Shown one piece after another: positions 46,043-55,493 of a DNA stretch of 64,000 nt (the first letter of the stretch is position 1; each line of letters begins with the position of its first letter). A program made the translations under genes and the position numbers. Under the pieces are notes generated by a model. That model saw nothing but the letters and a program-made list of their open reading frames with translations. It searched no databases and was not told the origin of the DNA. The DNA lies in the NCBI RefSeq assembly GCF_016595245.1, contig NZ_JAENHM010000058.1, positions 255,585 to 319,584 of the forward strand. The letters run 5' to 3'. Source of the stretch: Azospirillum endophyticum (lineage in GTDB: Bacteria > Pseudomonadota > Alphaproteobacteria > Azospirillales > Azospirillaceae).

Positions 46043-46858
46043 ATGGATGCGCGCCTGGACGCCGAACGCCGCCAGCAGGAGATCGTGGCCCTGGTCCATG
46101 CCAAGGGCATGGTGCAGATCCAATGGCTGGCCGAGCATTTCGACGTCACGCCCCAGACCATCCGCCGCGACATCGAACATCTGGCCGGCCAGTCCGCCGT
46201 CCGCCGCTTCCGCGGCGGCGTCACCGTCCCGTCCAGCGTCGAGAACATCGCCTATTCCACCCGCCAGACCCTGATGGCGGAAGAGAAGCGCCGCATCGCC
46301 GACATGGTCGCCCGCCATGTGCCGGAGGACGCCTCGCTGTTCCTGAACATCGGCACGACGACGGAGGCGGTGGCCCAGGCCCTGCTCGGCCACAAGCGGC
46401 TGCGGGTGCTGACCAACAACCTGAACGTCGCCACCATCCTGCACAAGAACACCAACTTCGCCCTGTCGATCGCCGGCGGTCTGGTGCGCGAGCGCGACGG
46501 CGGCATCATCGGCGAGGCGACGGTGGAGTTCATCCGCCGCTACAAGGTCGACATCGGGATCATCGGCATCAGTGGCATCGATTCCGAAGGCGACCTGCTG
46601 GACTACGACGAGCAGGAGGTCCGCGTCGCCCGCGCCATCATCGAAAGCTCGCGCCGGGTCTTCCTGGTCACCGACCACACCAAGTTCGGCCGCAACGCGA
46701 TGATCCGCATGGCCGACGTCCGCGTGCTGGACGCGCTCTTCACCGACCGCCTGCCGCCGCCGGAACTGATGGAGGTGCTGGGCAACGCCGACTGCCAGGT
46801 CCATGTTGCCGACGGCAGCGAAGCGGTCAACGGCGACGGGGAGGATGCGGAGGAATAG
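46043..46858 (+). CDS. glpR: DeoR-family repressor of glycerol metabolism
   Basis: 271 residues. The N-terminal HTH has RQQEIVALVHAKGMVQIQWL and HFDVTPQTIRRDIEHLA, then the sugar-phosphate-binding DeoR C-terminal domain with SLFLNIGTTTEAVAQALL, VLTNNLNVATIL and VFLVTDHTKFGRNAMI. Glycerol-3-phosphate is the likely inducer. It is on the plus strand, about 1.2 kb from the divergent glpD; only the CSD gene lies between. It ends with an acidic tail. Confidence 0.88.
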   Translation: MDARLDAERRQQEIVALVHAKGMVQIQWLAEHFDVTPQTIRRDIEHLAGQSAVRRFRGGVTVPSSVENIAYSTRQTLMAEEKRRIADMVARHVPEDASLFLNIGTTTEAVAQALLGHKRLRVLTNNLNVATILHKNTNFALSIAGGLVRERDGGIIGEATVEFIRRYKVDIGIIGISGIDSEGDLLDYDEQEVRVARAIIESSRRVFLVTDHTKFGRNAMIRMADVRVLDALFTDRLPPPELMEVLGNADCQVHVADGSEAVNGDGEDAEE

Positions 46859-47022
46859 GGCCGAGGGACTGGATTCGGCGAAACAGTTTCAAACGCGGCA
46901 CCCCCGCCGCGGCCCTGGCTGCGGCCCCGATGTCGCTTGCCGAACCGGGACATCGCCTCCACTCTGTGAAGTCGGGCCTTGCGCATATGGTTGGCCCGGC
47001 AAACAGATGGGACAGGTGTGCG

Positions 47023-48078
47023 GTGATCATCGAAAGCGACCTCAAGCTCGACTTCAAGGATGTGCTGATCCGGCCGAAACGCAGCACGCTGCAGAGCCGC
47101 AACGACGTGGACGTCAACCGGACCTTCACCTTCCTGCACACCCAGCGCGACTGGACCGGCTTCCCGCTGATCGCCGCCAACATGGACGTCACCGGCAGCA
47201 TGGGCATGGCCCGCGCGCTGTCGCGCTTCGGCGCGATGACCGCCCTGCACAAGCATTACAAAACGGAGGAGCTGGTCGCCTTCTTCCGGGCGGAAGAGGA
47301 GTCCGCCGCACTCTCCAACGTCTTCTATTCGATGGGCATCGCCGACGCCGACCATGACAAGTTCCAGGCGGTGAAGGCGAAGGCGCCGGTTGGAAAGATC
47401 TGCCTGGACGTCGCCAACGGCTATACCGAACGCTTCGTCGAGGTGATCGCCCGCCTGCGCCTGGAAAACCCGGATGCCGTCATCATGGCCGGCAACGTCG
47501 TCACCGGCGACATGACGGAGGCGCTGCTGCTGGCCGGCGCCGACATCGTCAAGGTCGGCATCGGACCGGGATCGGTCTGCACCACCCGCAAAATGACCGG
47601 CGTCGGCTATCCCCAGCTCTCCGCCATCATCGAATGCGCCGACGCCGCCCATGGGCTGAAGGGACAGGTCTGCGGCGACGGCGGCTGCACCGTGCCGGGC
47701 GACATCTCCAAGGCCTACGGCGCCGGGGCCGACTTCGTCATGCTGGGCGGGATGCTGGCCGGCCATGACGAGTGCGAGGGTGACATCCGCTACGAGGACC
47801 GCGACGGCAGCCGGGTCCCCGTCGCCATGACCTTCTACGGCATGTCGTCGGACACCGCGATGCACAAGTATGCCGGCGGCGTCGCCTCCTATCGCGCCTC
47901 GGAAGGCAAGACGGTGGAACTCCCCTATCGCGGCCCGGTGGAGAACACGATGCAGGAGATCATGGGCGGCGTGCGCAGCATGATGACCTACATCGGCGCC
48001 ACTCGGCTGAAGGAAGTGCCGAAACGCACCACCTTCGTCCGCGTCGGCGCCCAGCTGAACACGGTGTTCGGGGGCTGA
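47023..48078 (+). CDS. guaC: GMP reductase
   Basis: Converts GMP to IMP and ammonia with NADPH, for purine salvage. 351 residues, close to the bacterial GuaC length. It begins IIESDLKLDFKDVLIRPKRS, and the catalytic Cys lies in GIGPGSVCTTRKMTGVGYPQ. Further family motifs are MAGNVVTGDMTEALLLAGAD and VCGDGGCTVPGDISKAYGAG. The GTG at 47023 was chosen because it aligns with the start of E. coli GuaC; an in-frame ATG lies 36 bp upstream. The large open frame extending far upstream is a chance frame. Confidence 0.93.
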   Translation: MIIESDLKLDFKDVLIRPKRSTLQSRNDVDVNRTFTFLHTQRDWTGFPLIAANMDVTGSMGMARALSRFGAMTALHKHYKTEELVAFFRAEEESAALSNVFYSMGIADADHDKFQAVKAKAPVGKICLDVANGYTERFVEVIARLRLENPDAVIMAGNVVTGDMTEALLLAGADIVKVGIGPGSVCTTRKMTGVGYPQLSAIIECADAAHGLKGQVCGDGGCTVPGDISKAYGAGADFVMLGGMLAGHDECEGDIRYEDRDGSRVPVAMTFYGMSSDTAMHKYAGGVASYRASEGKTVELPYRGPVENTMQEIMGGVRSMMTYIGATRLKEVPKRTTFVRVGAQLNTVFGG

Positions 48079-48203
48079 CCTTCCGCCCCTGCCGCATGGC
48101 AGATCCCTGCCGGCGACCCCGTCCGATTCTTGTCTCTTGGTCCCGTTCCGTTCTACTGATTGGGTGAACGGCGAATCGGAGCTTTGCGGGAACGAGAGTG
48201 CAC

Positions 48204-50078
48204 ATGGACGGGGTGCCCGGCAGCGGAGCGGACGTGATCCGCGCCCAGTTGCCGACCCTGCCGGACACGCCAGGCGTCTATCGGATGCTGGCGGCCGACG
48301 GGTCGGTGCTTTATGTCGGCAAGGCGAAGTACCTGAAACGGCGGGTGGCCAGCTACACCCGGACCGACGGGCTGCCCAACCGCACCCGGCGGATGGTGGC
48401 GCTCACTCGTTCGATGGAGTTCGTCACCACCCACACCGAGGCCGAGGCGCTTCTGCTGGAAGCGAACCTGATCCGCAGCCTGCTGCCGCCCTTCAACATC
48501 CTGGTGAAGGACGACCGGTCCTTCTCCTACATCGTGATCGGGAAAGGTCACGACTTCCCCCGCCTGATGCAGCATCGCGGCAGCGCCGAACGGCGCGGCA
48601 CTCCGGGAAAGGGCAACCGCCGGGACTCCGACCTGTTCGGCCCCTACGCCTCGCCGCATCTGGTCGGCATGACCATCGCCGCCCTGCAGCGCGCCTTCCT
48701 GCTGCGGACCTGCGACGATGGCGTCTTCGCCTCGCGCACCCGGCCCTGCCTGCAACACCAGATCAAGCGCTGCTCGGCTCCCTGCGTCGGCCGCGTCGAC
48801 GAGGAGGAGTATGCCGCCCAGGTCCAGGGCGTGCGCGACGTGCTGTCCGGCCGCAGCGCCGAGGTCCAGGCGGAATTCGCCCGCCACATGCTCGACAGTT
48901 CCGACCGGCTGGAATACGAGGACGCCGCCCGCTGGCGCGACCGCATCCGCGCGCTCACCGCCTTGCAGAGCCGCCAGGACATCAATCTGGAGGACACGCT
49001 GGGCGACGCCGACGTGCTGGCCCTGCACCGCGAGGGCGGCGCCGCCTGCGTCCAGGCCTTCTTCTTCCGCGGCGGCCGCAACCAGGGCACCCGCGCCTTC
49101 TTCCCCCGCGTCGATGCGGAGGAGGAGCCCGGAGACATCCTGACCGCCTTCGCCGCCCAGCTCTATGCCGACACCCCGCCACCGGCCCTGCTGCTGTTGA
49201 GCGACCCGGTGGAAGCCCCGGAGTTGCTGGAGGAGGCGCTGGGCCTGTCCGCCGGCCACCGCGTCGCCGTGGAATGCCCCAAGCGCGGGCCGAAGCGCCG
49301 CGCCGTCGAGCATGCGCAGACCAACGCCCGCGACGCGCTGGGCCGCCGGCTGGCCGAGCGCTCCACCCAGGCGACCCTGCTGGAGGGGGTGGCCCGCGTC
49401 TTCGGCCTGCCCGCTCCCCCACGCCGTGTCGAGATCTACGACACCTCGCACATCCAGGGCTCCTTCCCGGTCGGCGCCATGGTGGTGGCCGGGCCCGACG
49501 GGTTCCAGCGCAACGCCTACCGCCGCTTCTACATCCGCGATCCCGACGCCGCCGGCAACGATTACGCCATGCTGCGCGAGACCTTCACCCGCCGTTTCCA
49601 CCGCAGCAGCGAGTCCGGCCGCGATTCGGGGCAGTGGCCCGACCTCGTGCTGATCGACGGCGGGCTGGGCCAGCTGAACGCGGTGAAGGACGAGCTGGCG
49701 ATGCTGCAGATCACCGACATCCCGCTGGTCGCCATCGCCAAGGGGCCGGACCGCAATGCCGGGCGCGAGCGCTTCTTCCAGCCCGGCCGGCCGCCGCTGA
49801 CCCTGGCGCCCAACGATCCGGTCCTGCATTTCCTGCAAAGGCTGCGCGACGAGGCCCACCGCACCGCCATCGACAGCCACCGCGCCCGCCGCATGAAGGC
49901 GATGTCGCACAGCCGCATCGACGGCATCCCCGGCATCGGCCCGACCCGCAAGAAGGCGCTGCTCCATCATTTCGGCAGCGCCACCGCCGTCGCCTCCGCC
50001 GGACTGAAGGATCTGGAGGCCGCCCCCGGCATCAGCGAGGCCATCGCGCGAAAGCTCTACGAGCATTTCCATGGATAA
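48204..50078 (+). CDS. uvrC: Excinuclease ABC subunit C (UvrC)
   Basis: Makes the dual incisions in nucleotide excision repair after UvrA/UvrB locate the lesion. About 624 residues. The GIY-YIG 3' nuclease domain has GVYRMLAADGSVLYVGKAKY near residue 24, then CLQHQIKRCSAPC, the UvrB-interacting UVR helix (DRLEYEDAARWRDRIRAL), the 5' nuclease RNase-H-like domain (VEIYDTSHIQGSFPVGAMVV, LVLIDGGLGQLNA) and tandem HhH motifs (IDGIPGIGPTRKKALLHHFG). A GTG at 48198 is an alternative start. Confidence 0.96.
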   Translation: MDGVPGSGADVIRAQLPTLPDTPGVYRMLAADGSVLYVGKAKYLKRRVASYTRTDGLPNRTRRMVALTRSMEFVTTHTEAEALLLEANLIRSLLPPFNILVKDDRSFSYIVIGKGHDFPRLMQHRGSAERRGTPGKGNRRDSDLFGPYASPHLVGMTIAALQRAFLLRTCDDGVFASRTRPCLQHQIKRCSAPCVGRVDEEEYAAQVQGVRDVLSGRSAEVQAEFARHMLDSSDRLEYEDAARWRDRIRALTALQSRQDINLEDTLGDADVLALHREGGAACVQAFFFRGGRNQGTRAFFPRVDAEEEPGDILTAFAAQLYADTPPPALLLLSDPVEAPELLEEALGLSAGHRVAVECPKRGPKRRAVEHAQTNARDALGRRLAERSTQATLLEGVARVFGLPAPPRRVEIYDTSHIQGSFPVGAMVVAGPDGFQRNAYRRFYIRDPDAAGNDYAMLRETFTRRFHRSSESGRDSGQWPDLVLIDGGLGQLNAVKDELAMLQITDIPLVAIAKGPDRNAGRERFFQPGRPPLTLAPNDPVLHFLQRLRDEAHRTAIDSHRARRMKAMSHSRIDGIPGIGPTRKKALLHHFGSATAVASAGLKDLEAAPGISEAIARKLYEHFHG

Positions 50079-50350
50079 GCTGCGGAACACGGCGCGGGCA
50101 CGATTGCGGATCGCGTGAATATCGAAAGCTTCGCACACAAGGGCAGCGTCATAAATTTGTAATCTGCCATTACAAAACCATGACCCCCGCAAACATCGAT
50201 CCACGCATTTAAGAAAATTAAATAATACCGTGATGGGATAATGTTTCGGCGGGTGTCCCGGATTGCCGTTCCCAAACCACCCGTCCCTTCCTGATCACGC
50301 CTTGTGCGAACCGCCCCCTCCCGCTCAGCTCCCAATCGAGGTGAAGGACC

Positions 50351-52042
50351 ATGCTGGCCGACTGGCACATTCAAACCAAGATGGCCGCCGCGGCCGCCGT
50401 CGTCGGGCTCTTCTCCGTGGTGACGGCCGCAGCCGGCTTCTACGCGCTGGATCGCACCGAACAGGCCGTCGGCGATCTGGTCCGCACCCAGAAGGAACAG
50501 CTCGACGCCTTCGACATGCGCATCGACATCATCGCGCTGAGCCGGATGGAATATGAGCTGGGCAACGATCCCGCCCAGGCAGCGGGCTTCGCTGCACAGG
50601 CCGACAAGCGGATCGCCGAGATCAAGGACCGGCTGACGGCGCTGCGTTCGCGGTCCGACAACGACCAGATGGGGAAGGTCGACGCCATCCGCTCCAGCTT
50701 CGGCAGCTACGAGAAGAACGTCCACGCCATGCTCGACACCGCGAAGACGGCGGCGGCCAAGGGCGGCGACGAAGGCCGCGGGCTGGTGCTGGGCGGGTTG
50801 AAGGCCAGCCGTGACGGACAGATGGCGCTGACAGACGCGGTGAAGGCCTACAACGGCGATGTGTCGAAGCGTACCGGGGCTGCCGTACAGGAGGCTCTGA
50901 CGCTGGCGGAGACGCTGAAGATGACGTTGGCGGTGGCGGCGGCGCTGGCGCTCGCCGTCGGCCTGCTGATCTCCATCATGATCTCGCGCGCCGGGCTGGT
51001 GCTGCCGCTCCGCGCCCTGATCGAGGAGGTCCGGCGGATGGCCGGCGGCGCGCTCGACAAGAGTGTGGAAGGCACCGGCCGCAAGGACGAGATCGGCGAA
51101 CTGGCCCGCTCGGTGGAGGGCTTCCGCCAGGATCTGGTCAAGGGCCGCGAGGTCCAGGCCGAGGTCGACCGCCAGCGCGAACAGGCGCTCGCCGTCGCCA
51201 GCCGGCGCGAGGGGCTGCTGCGCGCCTTCGACAGCGCCATCTCCGGCATCCTGCGCGGCGTCGCCTCCGCTGCGACCGAGCTGGAAAGCACCGCCCGCAG
51301 CATGAGCGGCATCGCCCAGAAATCCATGCAGCAGGCCACCGGCTCCGCCGCCGCGTCGGAACAGACCTCCTCCAACGTCCAGGCGGTCGCCGCCGCGACG
51401 GAGGAGATGAACGCCTCCATCGCCGAGATCGCCCGTCAGGTGAGCCAGAGCACCGACGTCGCCGGTGCGGCGATGCGCGAGGCCGAGCAGACCAACGCCG
51501 TCGTCGGCGACCTCGCCCAGACCGCGCAGCGGATCGGCGAGGTGGTGCAGTTGATCAACGACATCGCCAGCCAGACCAACCTGCTGGCGCTGAACGCCAC
51601 CATCGAGGCGGCCCGTGCGGGAGAGGCCGGCAAGGGCTTCGCCGTCGTGGCGTCCGAGGTCAAAAGCCTCGCCAGCCAGACCGCCCGCGCCACCGAGGAA
51701 ATCTCATCCCAGATCCAGGCGATGCAGACGGTGACCGGCACCGCGGTGACGGCGATCCGCGGCATCGGCGTCACCATCGCCCGCATGAACGAGATCGCCA
51801 CCGCCATTTCCGGCGCCATCACCCAGCAGAACGCGACGACCGAGGAGATCAGCCGCGCCATCCAGCAGGCTTCCCACGCCACCGCCAGCGTGTCGGCCAG
51901 CTTGTCGGAGCTGACGGAGGTCGCGGCGCAGACCGGCGATGCCGGCAACCAGGTGCTGTCCGCCGCCCGCGACCTGTCCCGGCAGTCGGAGGCGATGCAT
52001 ACCGAAGTGGAGGGCTTCCTCTCGCACATCCGCGCCGGATGA
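50351..52042 (+). CDS. Methyl-accepting chemotaxis protein
   Basis: 563 residues. The first membrane helix (residues about 10-30) is followed by a four-helix-bundle-type periplasmic sensor (about 31-190), a second helix (MTLAVAAALALAVGLLISIM), a HAMP linker and the signalling coiled coil. The hairpin tip INDIASQTNLLALNATIEAA, then ARAGEAGKGFAVVASEVKSL, contacts CheA/CheW. The ligand is not predictable. The 270-bp leader is A+T rich around 50210-50245 and probably holds the promoter. It is convergent with the next gene at 18 bp. Confidence 0.93.
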   Translation: MLADWHIQTKMAAAAAVVGLFSVVTAAAGFYALDRTEQAVGDLVRTQKEQLDAFDMRIDIIALSRMEYELGNDPAQAAGFAAQADKRIAEIKDRLTALRSRSDNDQMGKVDAIRSSFGSYEKNVHAMLDTAKTAAAKGGDEGRGLVLGGLKASRDGQMALTDAVKAYNGDVSKRTGAAVQEALTLAETLKMTLAVAAALALAVGLLISIMISRAGLVLPLRALIEEVRRMAGGALDKSVEGTGRKDEIGELARSVEGFRQDLVKGREVQAEVDRQREQALAVASRREGLLRAFDSAISGILRGVASAATELESTARSMSGIAQKSMQQATGSAAASEQTSSNVQAVAAATEEMNASIAEIARQVSQSTDVAGAAMREAEQTNAVVGDLAQTAQRIGEVVQLINDIASQTNLLALNATIEAARAGEAGKGFAVVASEVKSLASQTARATEEISSQIQAMQTVTGTAVTAIRGIGVTIARMNEIATAISGAITQQNATTEEISRAIQQASHATASVSASLSELTEVAAQTGDAGNQVLSAARDLSRQSEAMHTEVEGFLSHIRAG

Positions 52043-52060
52043 GGCGCGGAAGACGGTTGG

Positions 52061-53359
52061 TTACGGCACCGCTTTCCCCGTGAACGGGTTCCATCCGAGC
52101 GCCGCCAGCGCCGCCCAGGCGGTGGCGCCCAGATGGGGGCGGCGGTAATAGAGGAAGTCGTCGGTCTTGCTGTCCGGCCCGATGGCGAGCCCGGTGGTCA
52201 GGACCTGCGGCCGGGTGGCGTAGAGATAGCCGCCGGGGCTGATCTCCTTCAACAGCTCGCCGAACAGCCGGTCGGCATCGCCGCGGCGGCCGACGGCGCG
52301 GTAGGCCAGCGCCGCCTGCGCCGTGCCCTCCACCCACATGCCGTCGCGGTCGTCGTTGAAATCGAACCCGCCGTCGGCGCCATGCGCCCGCTCCGCATAG
52401 GACAGGGCGGCGCGCCAGGCCTCCGGCGCCTTCGGCAGCAGCAGCGGCCAGAGCTGGGCGTCGAGGCCGGAGGTGGAGGTGCTGATCGTCACCCCGTCCG
52501 GCCCGGTGCCGATGGGGAAATGGTCGCCGCCCGCCGTCCACAGCGTGTCGAGGAAGGCGCGCGCCTCGCGCTCCGATCCGGCGAAGTCATCACCCGCATC
52601 CCTGGCCAGCCAGCCGAACAGGGCGACGAGATCGGTGTTGTGCTCGGTCGATTTCCAGGTCAGCGGCTGCGGCGCGTCGTCGAAACCCTGCACACCGCCA
52701 TTGAAGCCGCCGGGGCCGCGCGGGTCGCGGGTATGCTCGACCACCCACCGCGCCAGTTCCGCCGCACCGTCGCGGAAACGGGTCTCGCCGGTGGTGTCGG
52801 CCAGAGTCAGCAGCGCCAACCCGGCCCAGGCGACGTTGCCGGTGGCGGTGCCGACCTGATAGGGGTCCTCGCCCCAATGGTTGCCGACGGCATCCCACCA
52901 GCCGTTGGGCGGGATCGGCCGCTGCTTCTGCGCCCCGGCCCGGTAGGCATTGCGCAGCCGCCCCTTCCAGCCGGCGCGGTCGAGCGAGACGGCGTCGAGC
53001 AGCGCCTCGCCGATGCGCAGGGCCTTGTCGCGCTGGCCGCAGGCGGTCAGCGCCATGATCGCCAGCGCATTGTCATAGGTGAAGGCGGCGTTCGACAGCG
53101 CCGGCTCCGAGGTCGGGCCGGGCGCATAGGAATTGTCGTAGCTGCGCAGGAACAGCGGCCCGCGCCCGGACACCTCGTCGACACGCGCCGCAAGCGTGGC
53201 GCAGGTCTTCTGTGCCAGGTCCTTCGCCGGTGGGGCCGGGGCAGCGACGGCGGAGGTCATCAGGGCGGATATCCCAAGGGCCGCCACCGCCAGCGCGGCG
53301 CGGGCGAACAGCCCGGCTCGCCGGGGAAGCCCCCGCTTGACGCTTGCACGCTTGAACAT
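52061..53359 (-). CDS. Exported protein, probable alpha/alpha-toroid fold
   Basis: 432 residues. The signal peptide (RRAGLFARAALAVAALGISA, then SAVAAPAP) precedes a protein with repeated helical pairs: ALSNAAFTYDNALAIMALTA, ATGNVAWAGLALLTLADTTG and ALSYAERAHGADGGFDFNDD, ending GATAWAALAALGWNPF. This periodic pattern of Trp/Ala helices and Gly-rich turns is typical of six-hairpin glycosidases and related lyases. The substrate and activity are unknown. The ATG at 53359 was chosen at the start of the signal peptide. Confidence 0.75.
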   Translation of the reverse strand: MFKRASVKRGLPRRAGLFARAALAVAALGISALMTSAVAAPAPPAKDLAQKTCATLAARVDEVSGRGPLFLRSYDNSYAPGPTSEPALSNAAFTYDNALAIMALTACGQRDKALRIGEALLDAVSLDRAGWKGRLRNAYRAGAQKQRPIPPNGWWDAVGNHWGEDPYQVGTATGNVAWAGLALLTLADTTGETRFRDGAAELARWVVEHTRDPRGPGGFNGGVQGFDDAPQPLTWKSTEHNTDLVALFGWLARDAGDDFAGSEREARAFLDTLWTAGGDHFPIGTGPDGVTISTSTSGLDAQLWPLLLPKAPEAWRAALSYAERAHGADGGFDFNDDRDGMWVEGTAQAALAYRAVGRRGDADRLFGELLKEISPGGYLYATRPQVLTTGLAIGPDSKTDDFLYYRRPHLGATAWAALAALGWNPFTGKAVP

Positions 53360-53438
53360 CGACACCGCCGGCCAGTTCCAGGAAGCCCCAGATATGGCCC
53401 CTTTCCCAGCCGGCGGCAACCGAACGGGACTATGCAGG

Positions 53439-53461
53439 CCCTCTCCCGGGGCGGGAGAGGG
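53439..53461. repeat. Small palindrome of the CCCTCTCCC type
   Basis: CCCTCTCCC and GGGAGAGGG separated by 5 nt, the same dyad as the ends of the 147-bp element at 36799. It lies between the hemerythrin stop and the exported protein gene and could act as a hairpin; there is no T run. Confidence 0.6.
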
Positions 53462-53469
53462 AGATCCCC

Positions 53470-53940
53470 TTACAGCGGCGCCAGACCCGCCATGATGTGC
53501 GTCTTGCGGTCGGCGTAGGCGCTGCCCAGTTCGGCGGCGCGGTCGTCGTCCAGCACCTCCTTGGCCTCCTCGAACAGCTCCTCCTCCTCCTCGTCCAGGT
53601 GGTGGCGGACCAGTTCGCCCAGCACCTGGAGCTTTTCCTTCCAGCCGCTGTCCGTGGTCTTCATCGCGTTCAACTCATCCAGCAGGCCGTTGATGAGGTG
53701 ATGCTCGTTCAACCCCTCAATGGTTTCGGACTTCGCTTCCTTGGCCTTCTTCAGCGACGCGTAGAAGACGCCCTCCTCCACCTTCGAATGGGCCCACAGC
53801 TCGCGCTGCAATTCCTCGAACACGGCGCGGCCGCTGCCATTGGCTTTCTCGGTCTTGTCGAGAAGGCCGCGGATGGTGTCGTGGTCGGTCTTGATGCGGG
53901 CGAAGATGTCGGCCTGGGTACCGGTGGTCTTGCTGGCCAT
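53470..53940 (-). CDS. Hemerythrin HHE-domain protein
   Basis: 156 residues forming a four-helix bundle with the HHE iron-ligand pattern: IKTDHDTIRGLLDKTE, LWAHSKVEEGVFYASL, LNEHHLINGLLDELNA and LGELVRHHLDEEEEELFEEA. Such proteins bind O2, NO or iron, or act in oxidative-stress tolerance. The ATG at 53940 follows AAGGA. An EcfG-type promoter lies about 70-95 bp upstream, and the neighbours include a universal stress protein, supporting a general-stress role. Confidence 0.88.
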   Translation of the reverse strand: MASKTTGTQADIFARIKTDHDTIRGLLDKTEKANGSGRAVFEELQRELWAHSKVEEGVFYASLKKAKEAKSETIEGLNEHHLINGLLDELNAMKTTDSGWKEKLQVLGELVRHHLDEEEEELFEEAKEVLDDDRAAELGSAYADRKTHIMAGLAPL

Positions 53941-54008
53941 CGTCGGGGTCCTTGGCAATTGTCAGGGGGAGCTGTCATCGTGGACAGTCGTCGAACGGTT
54001 GCCAATAG

Positions 54009-54033
54009 AACCCCGCCGCGGCCGGACTGTTCC
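54009..54033 (-). promoter_or_regulatory. Candidate EcfG (general stress) promoter
   Basis: On the minus strand GGAAC (54029-54033), then 16 nt, then GGTT (54009-54012), close to the alphaproteobacterial EcfG consensus GGAAC-N16/17-CGTT with one mismatch. It points at the hemerythrin gene. Confidence 0.5.
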
Positions 54034-54046
54034 CGGCCCCGCGCCC

Positions 54047-54307
54047 TCACCCCTGCGGATGCGTTTCCACGAATTCCCGCAGCGTGTGCATCAGGTCCAC
54101 CGCATGGGCGACCTGCCCATGGGCACAGGCCTCCGCGATATCGTCGGCAATGATGTGGGCGATGCGGTTGGGTCCGCCGGGGCAATGGGCAAGGCAATGG
54201 CCCATCTCCACCGCCACCATTTCCGGCAGATGCTCGTGTTCGGCGATCGCGTCGATCTCGGCTTCGGTGAGATCGCTCAGCGCGATGCAGTCCTTGATCG
54301 TCAACAT
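54047..54307 (-). CDS. Small conserved protein of unknown function
   Basis: 86 residues starting MLTIKDCIALSDLTEAEIDA, then EHEHLPEMVAVEMGHCLAHC and a helical C-terminus. It has no signal peptide. Proteins with this opening are, as I recall, common in Azospirillum and relatives, but without known function. The GGGAGGAACGCGCC ribosome-binding site before the ATG at 54307 is strong, so the longer frame was rejected. Confidence 0.78.
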   Translation of the reverse strand: MLTIKDCIALSDLTEAEIDAIAEHEHLPEMVAVEMGHCLAHCPGGPNRIAHIIADDIAEACAHGQVAHAVDLMHTLREFVETHPQG

Positions 54308-54458
54308 GGCGCGTTCCTCCCGGGAACGGCCGGACTGCCCTGCGGGCAGGATGCGAAGACGGTCCTGCTGAGACGGCCATCCTGCCAATGCCGACGCCGC
54401 ACGGCACCCCGCCAAGTCAAGGCGACGGGGAAACCGCGCGGCCGAAAACCGGCGAAAA

Positions 54459-55325
54459 TCAGTGAGCCATCAGAACCGGCAGCCCGGCATGGTTCAGCAC
54501 GTAGCGCGTGACACCGCCCAGGATCATTTCCCGCATCCGGCTGTGGCCGTAGCCGCCCATGACAAGCAGGTCGGCGCCCAGCTCCACGGCTTTCTTGGTG
54601 ACCGTCTCCCCGACGGGTTCCGATCCCGGTTGCAATATAGTTAACTCAGGGTTAACCCCCTGCCAAGCGAGATATTGGGCAATGCGACGTCCTGTCGCGC
54701 CGTCCGTCACCGAAGTTTCGGCGGTCAGGACATGGACGCGGTCGGCACTGCGCAGGAAGGGCAGGGCCGCGGCGACGGCGCGCGTGGCTTCCGTCTTGCC
54801 GTTCCAGGCGACGGCGACGGTGTGGCCGATCTCCGCCGGCAGGGTTTTCGGCACCAGCAGCACCGGCCGGGCGGAGCCGAGAAGCGCCGTCTCCATGGTG
54901 GTGTATCCCTGCGTGTCCGCCTCGATGGAGGTGTGGGCGCAGACGATCAGGTCGGACAGGCGGCCTTCGGCGGGCACCACGTCCTCGATCCGGCCGACGA
55001 CCTCGCGCCAGGAGGCGGACGGCGCCTCGACCCCGCCGGGGACCTCGCGAATCTCGATCCCGGCCGCGGCGACGGCGGCGTCGAAAGAGCGGCGGGCGGC
55101 GGCGCGATGGTTGTTCGACTCCGTCTCGGCCGCACGCATGATCTCGTCCACCATGGCGCCGGACATGCCTTCGCCCAGCATCGGCACGGCATCGCGCGGG
55201 TCGAGGCTGACGAACAAGCCGACGAGATGGGCGTCGAAGTCCCGCGCCACCGCAACCGCCCCCTTCAGGGCCACCGGATCGTTGTCACTGCCGCACAGCG
55301 GCACAAGGATGGTCTTGTAGGTCAT
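54459..55325 (-). CDS. Tandem universal stress protein
   Basis: 288 residues with two UspA domains. The first begins MTYKTILVPLCGSDNDPVAL. The second has HTVAVAWNGKTEATRAVAAA and ends with the nucleotide-binding signature VMGGYGHSRMREMILGGVTR. That signature is complete only in the second domain, so one ATP site is likely. Cytoplasmic stress protein. The ATG at 55325 was chosen at the family start. Confidence 0.92.
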   Translation of the reverse strand: MTYKTILVPLCGSDNDPVALKGAVAVARDFDAHLVGLFVSLDPRDAVPMLGEGMSGAMVDEIMRAAETESNNHRAAARRSFDAAVAAAGIEIREVPGGVEAPSASWREVVGRIEDVVPAEGRLSDLIVCAHTSIEADTQGYTTMETALLGSARPVLLVPKTLPAEIGHTVAVAWNGKTEATRAVAAALPFLRSADRVHVLTAETSVTDGATGRRIAQYLAWQGVNPELTILQPGSEPVGETVTKKAVELGADLLVMGGYGHSRMREMILGGVTRYVLNHAGLPVLMAH

Positions 55326-55493
55326 GGACTCCTCCCGGACCGTTCGAGCGGCCCTTCCTCGACGGTGGCGGCCCGTCCGCCGGGGCGGCGGACGATTCTT
55401 CACCGTACCGTCTCATTCGCCCCATCGTCGCTGCGGTCCACGGCCCGGGACGGGAGGCCGCAGCCCTTGATAAGATGGTGTCGCTTCCCGGAA

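Noticed and set aside
45718..47022. Upstream extension of the guaC frame across glpR
   Set aside because: The frame is open by chance; GuaC similarity begins only at 47023.
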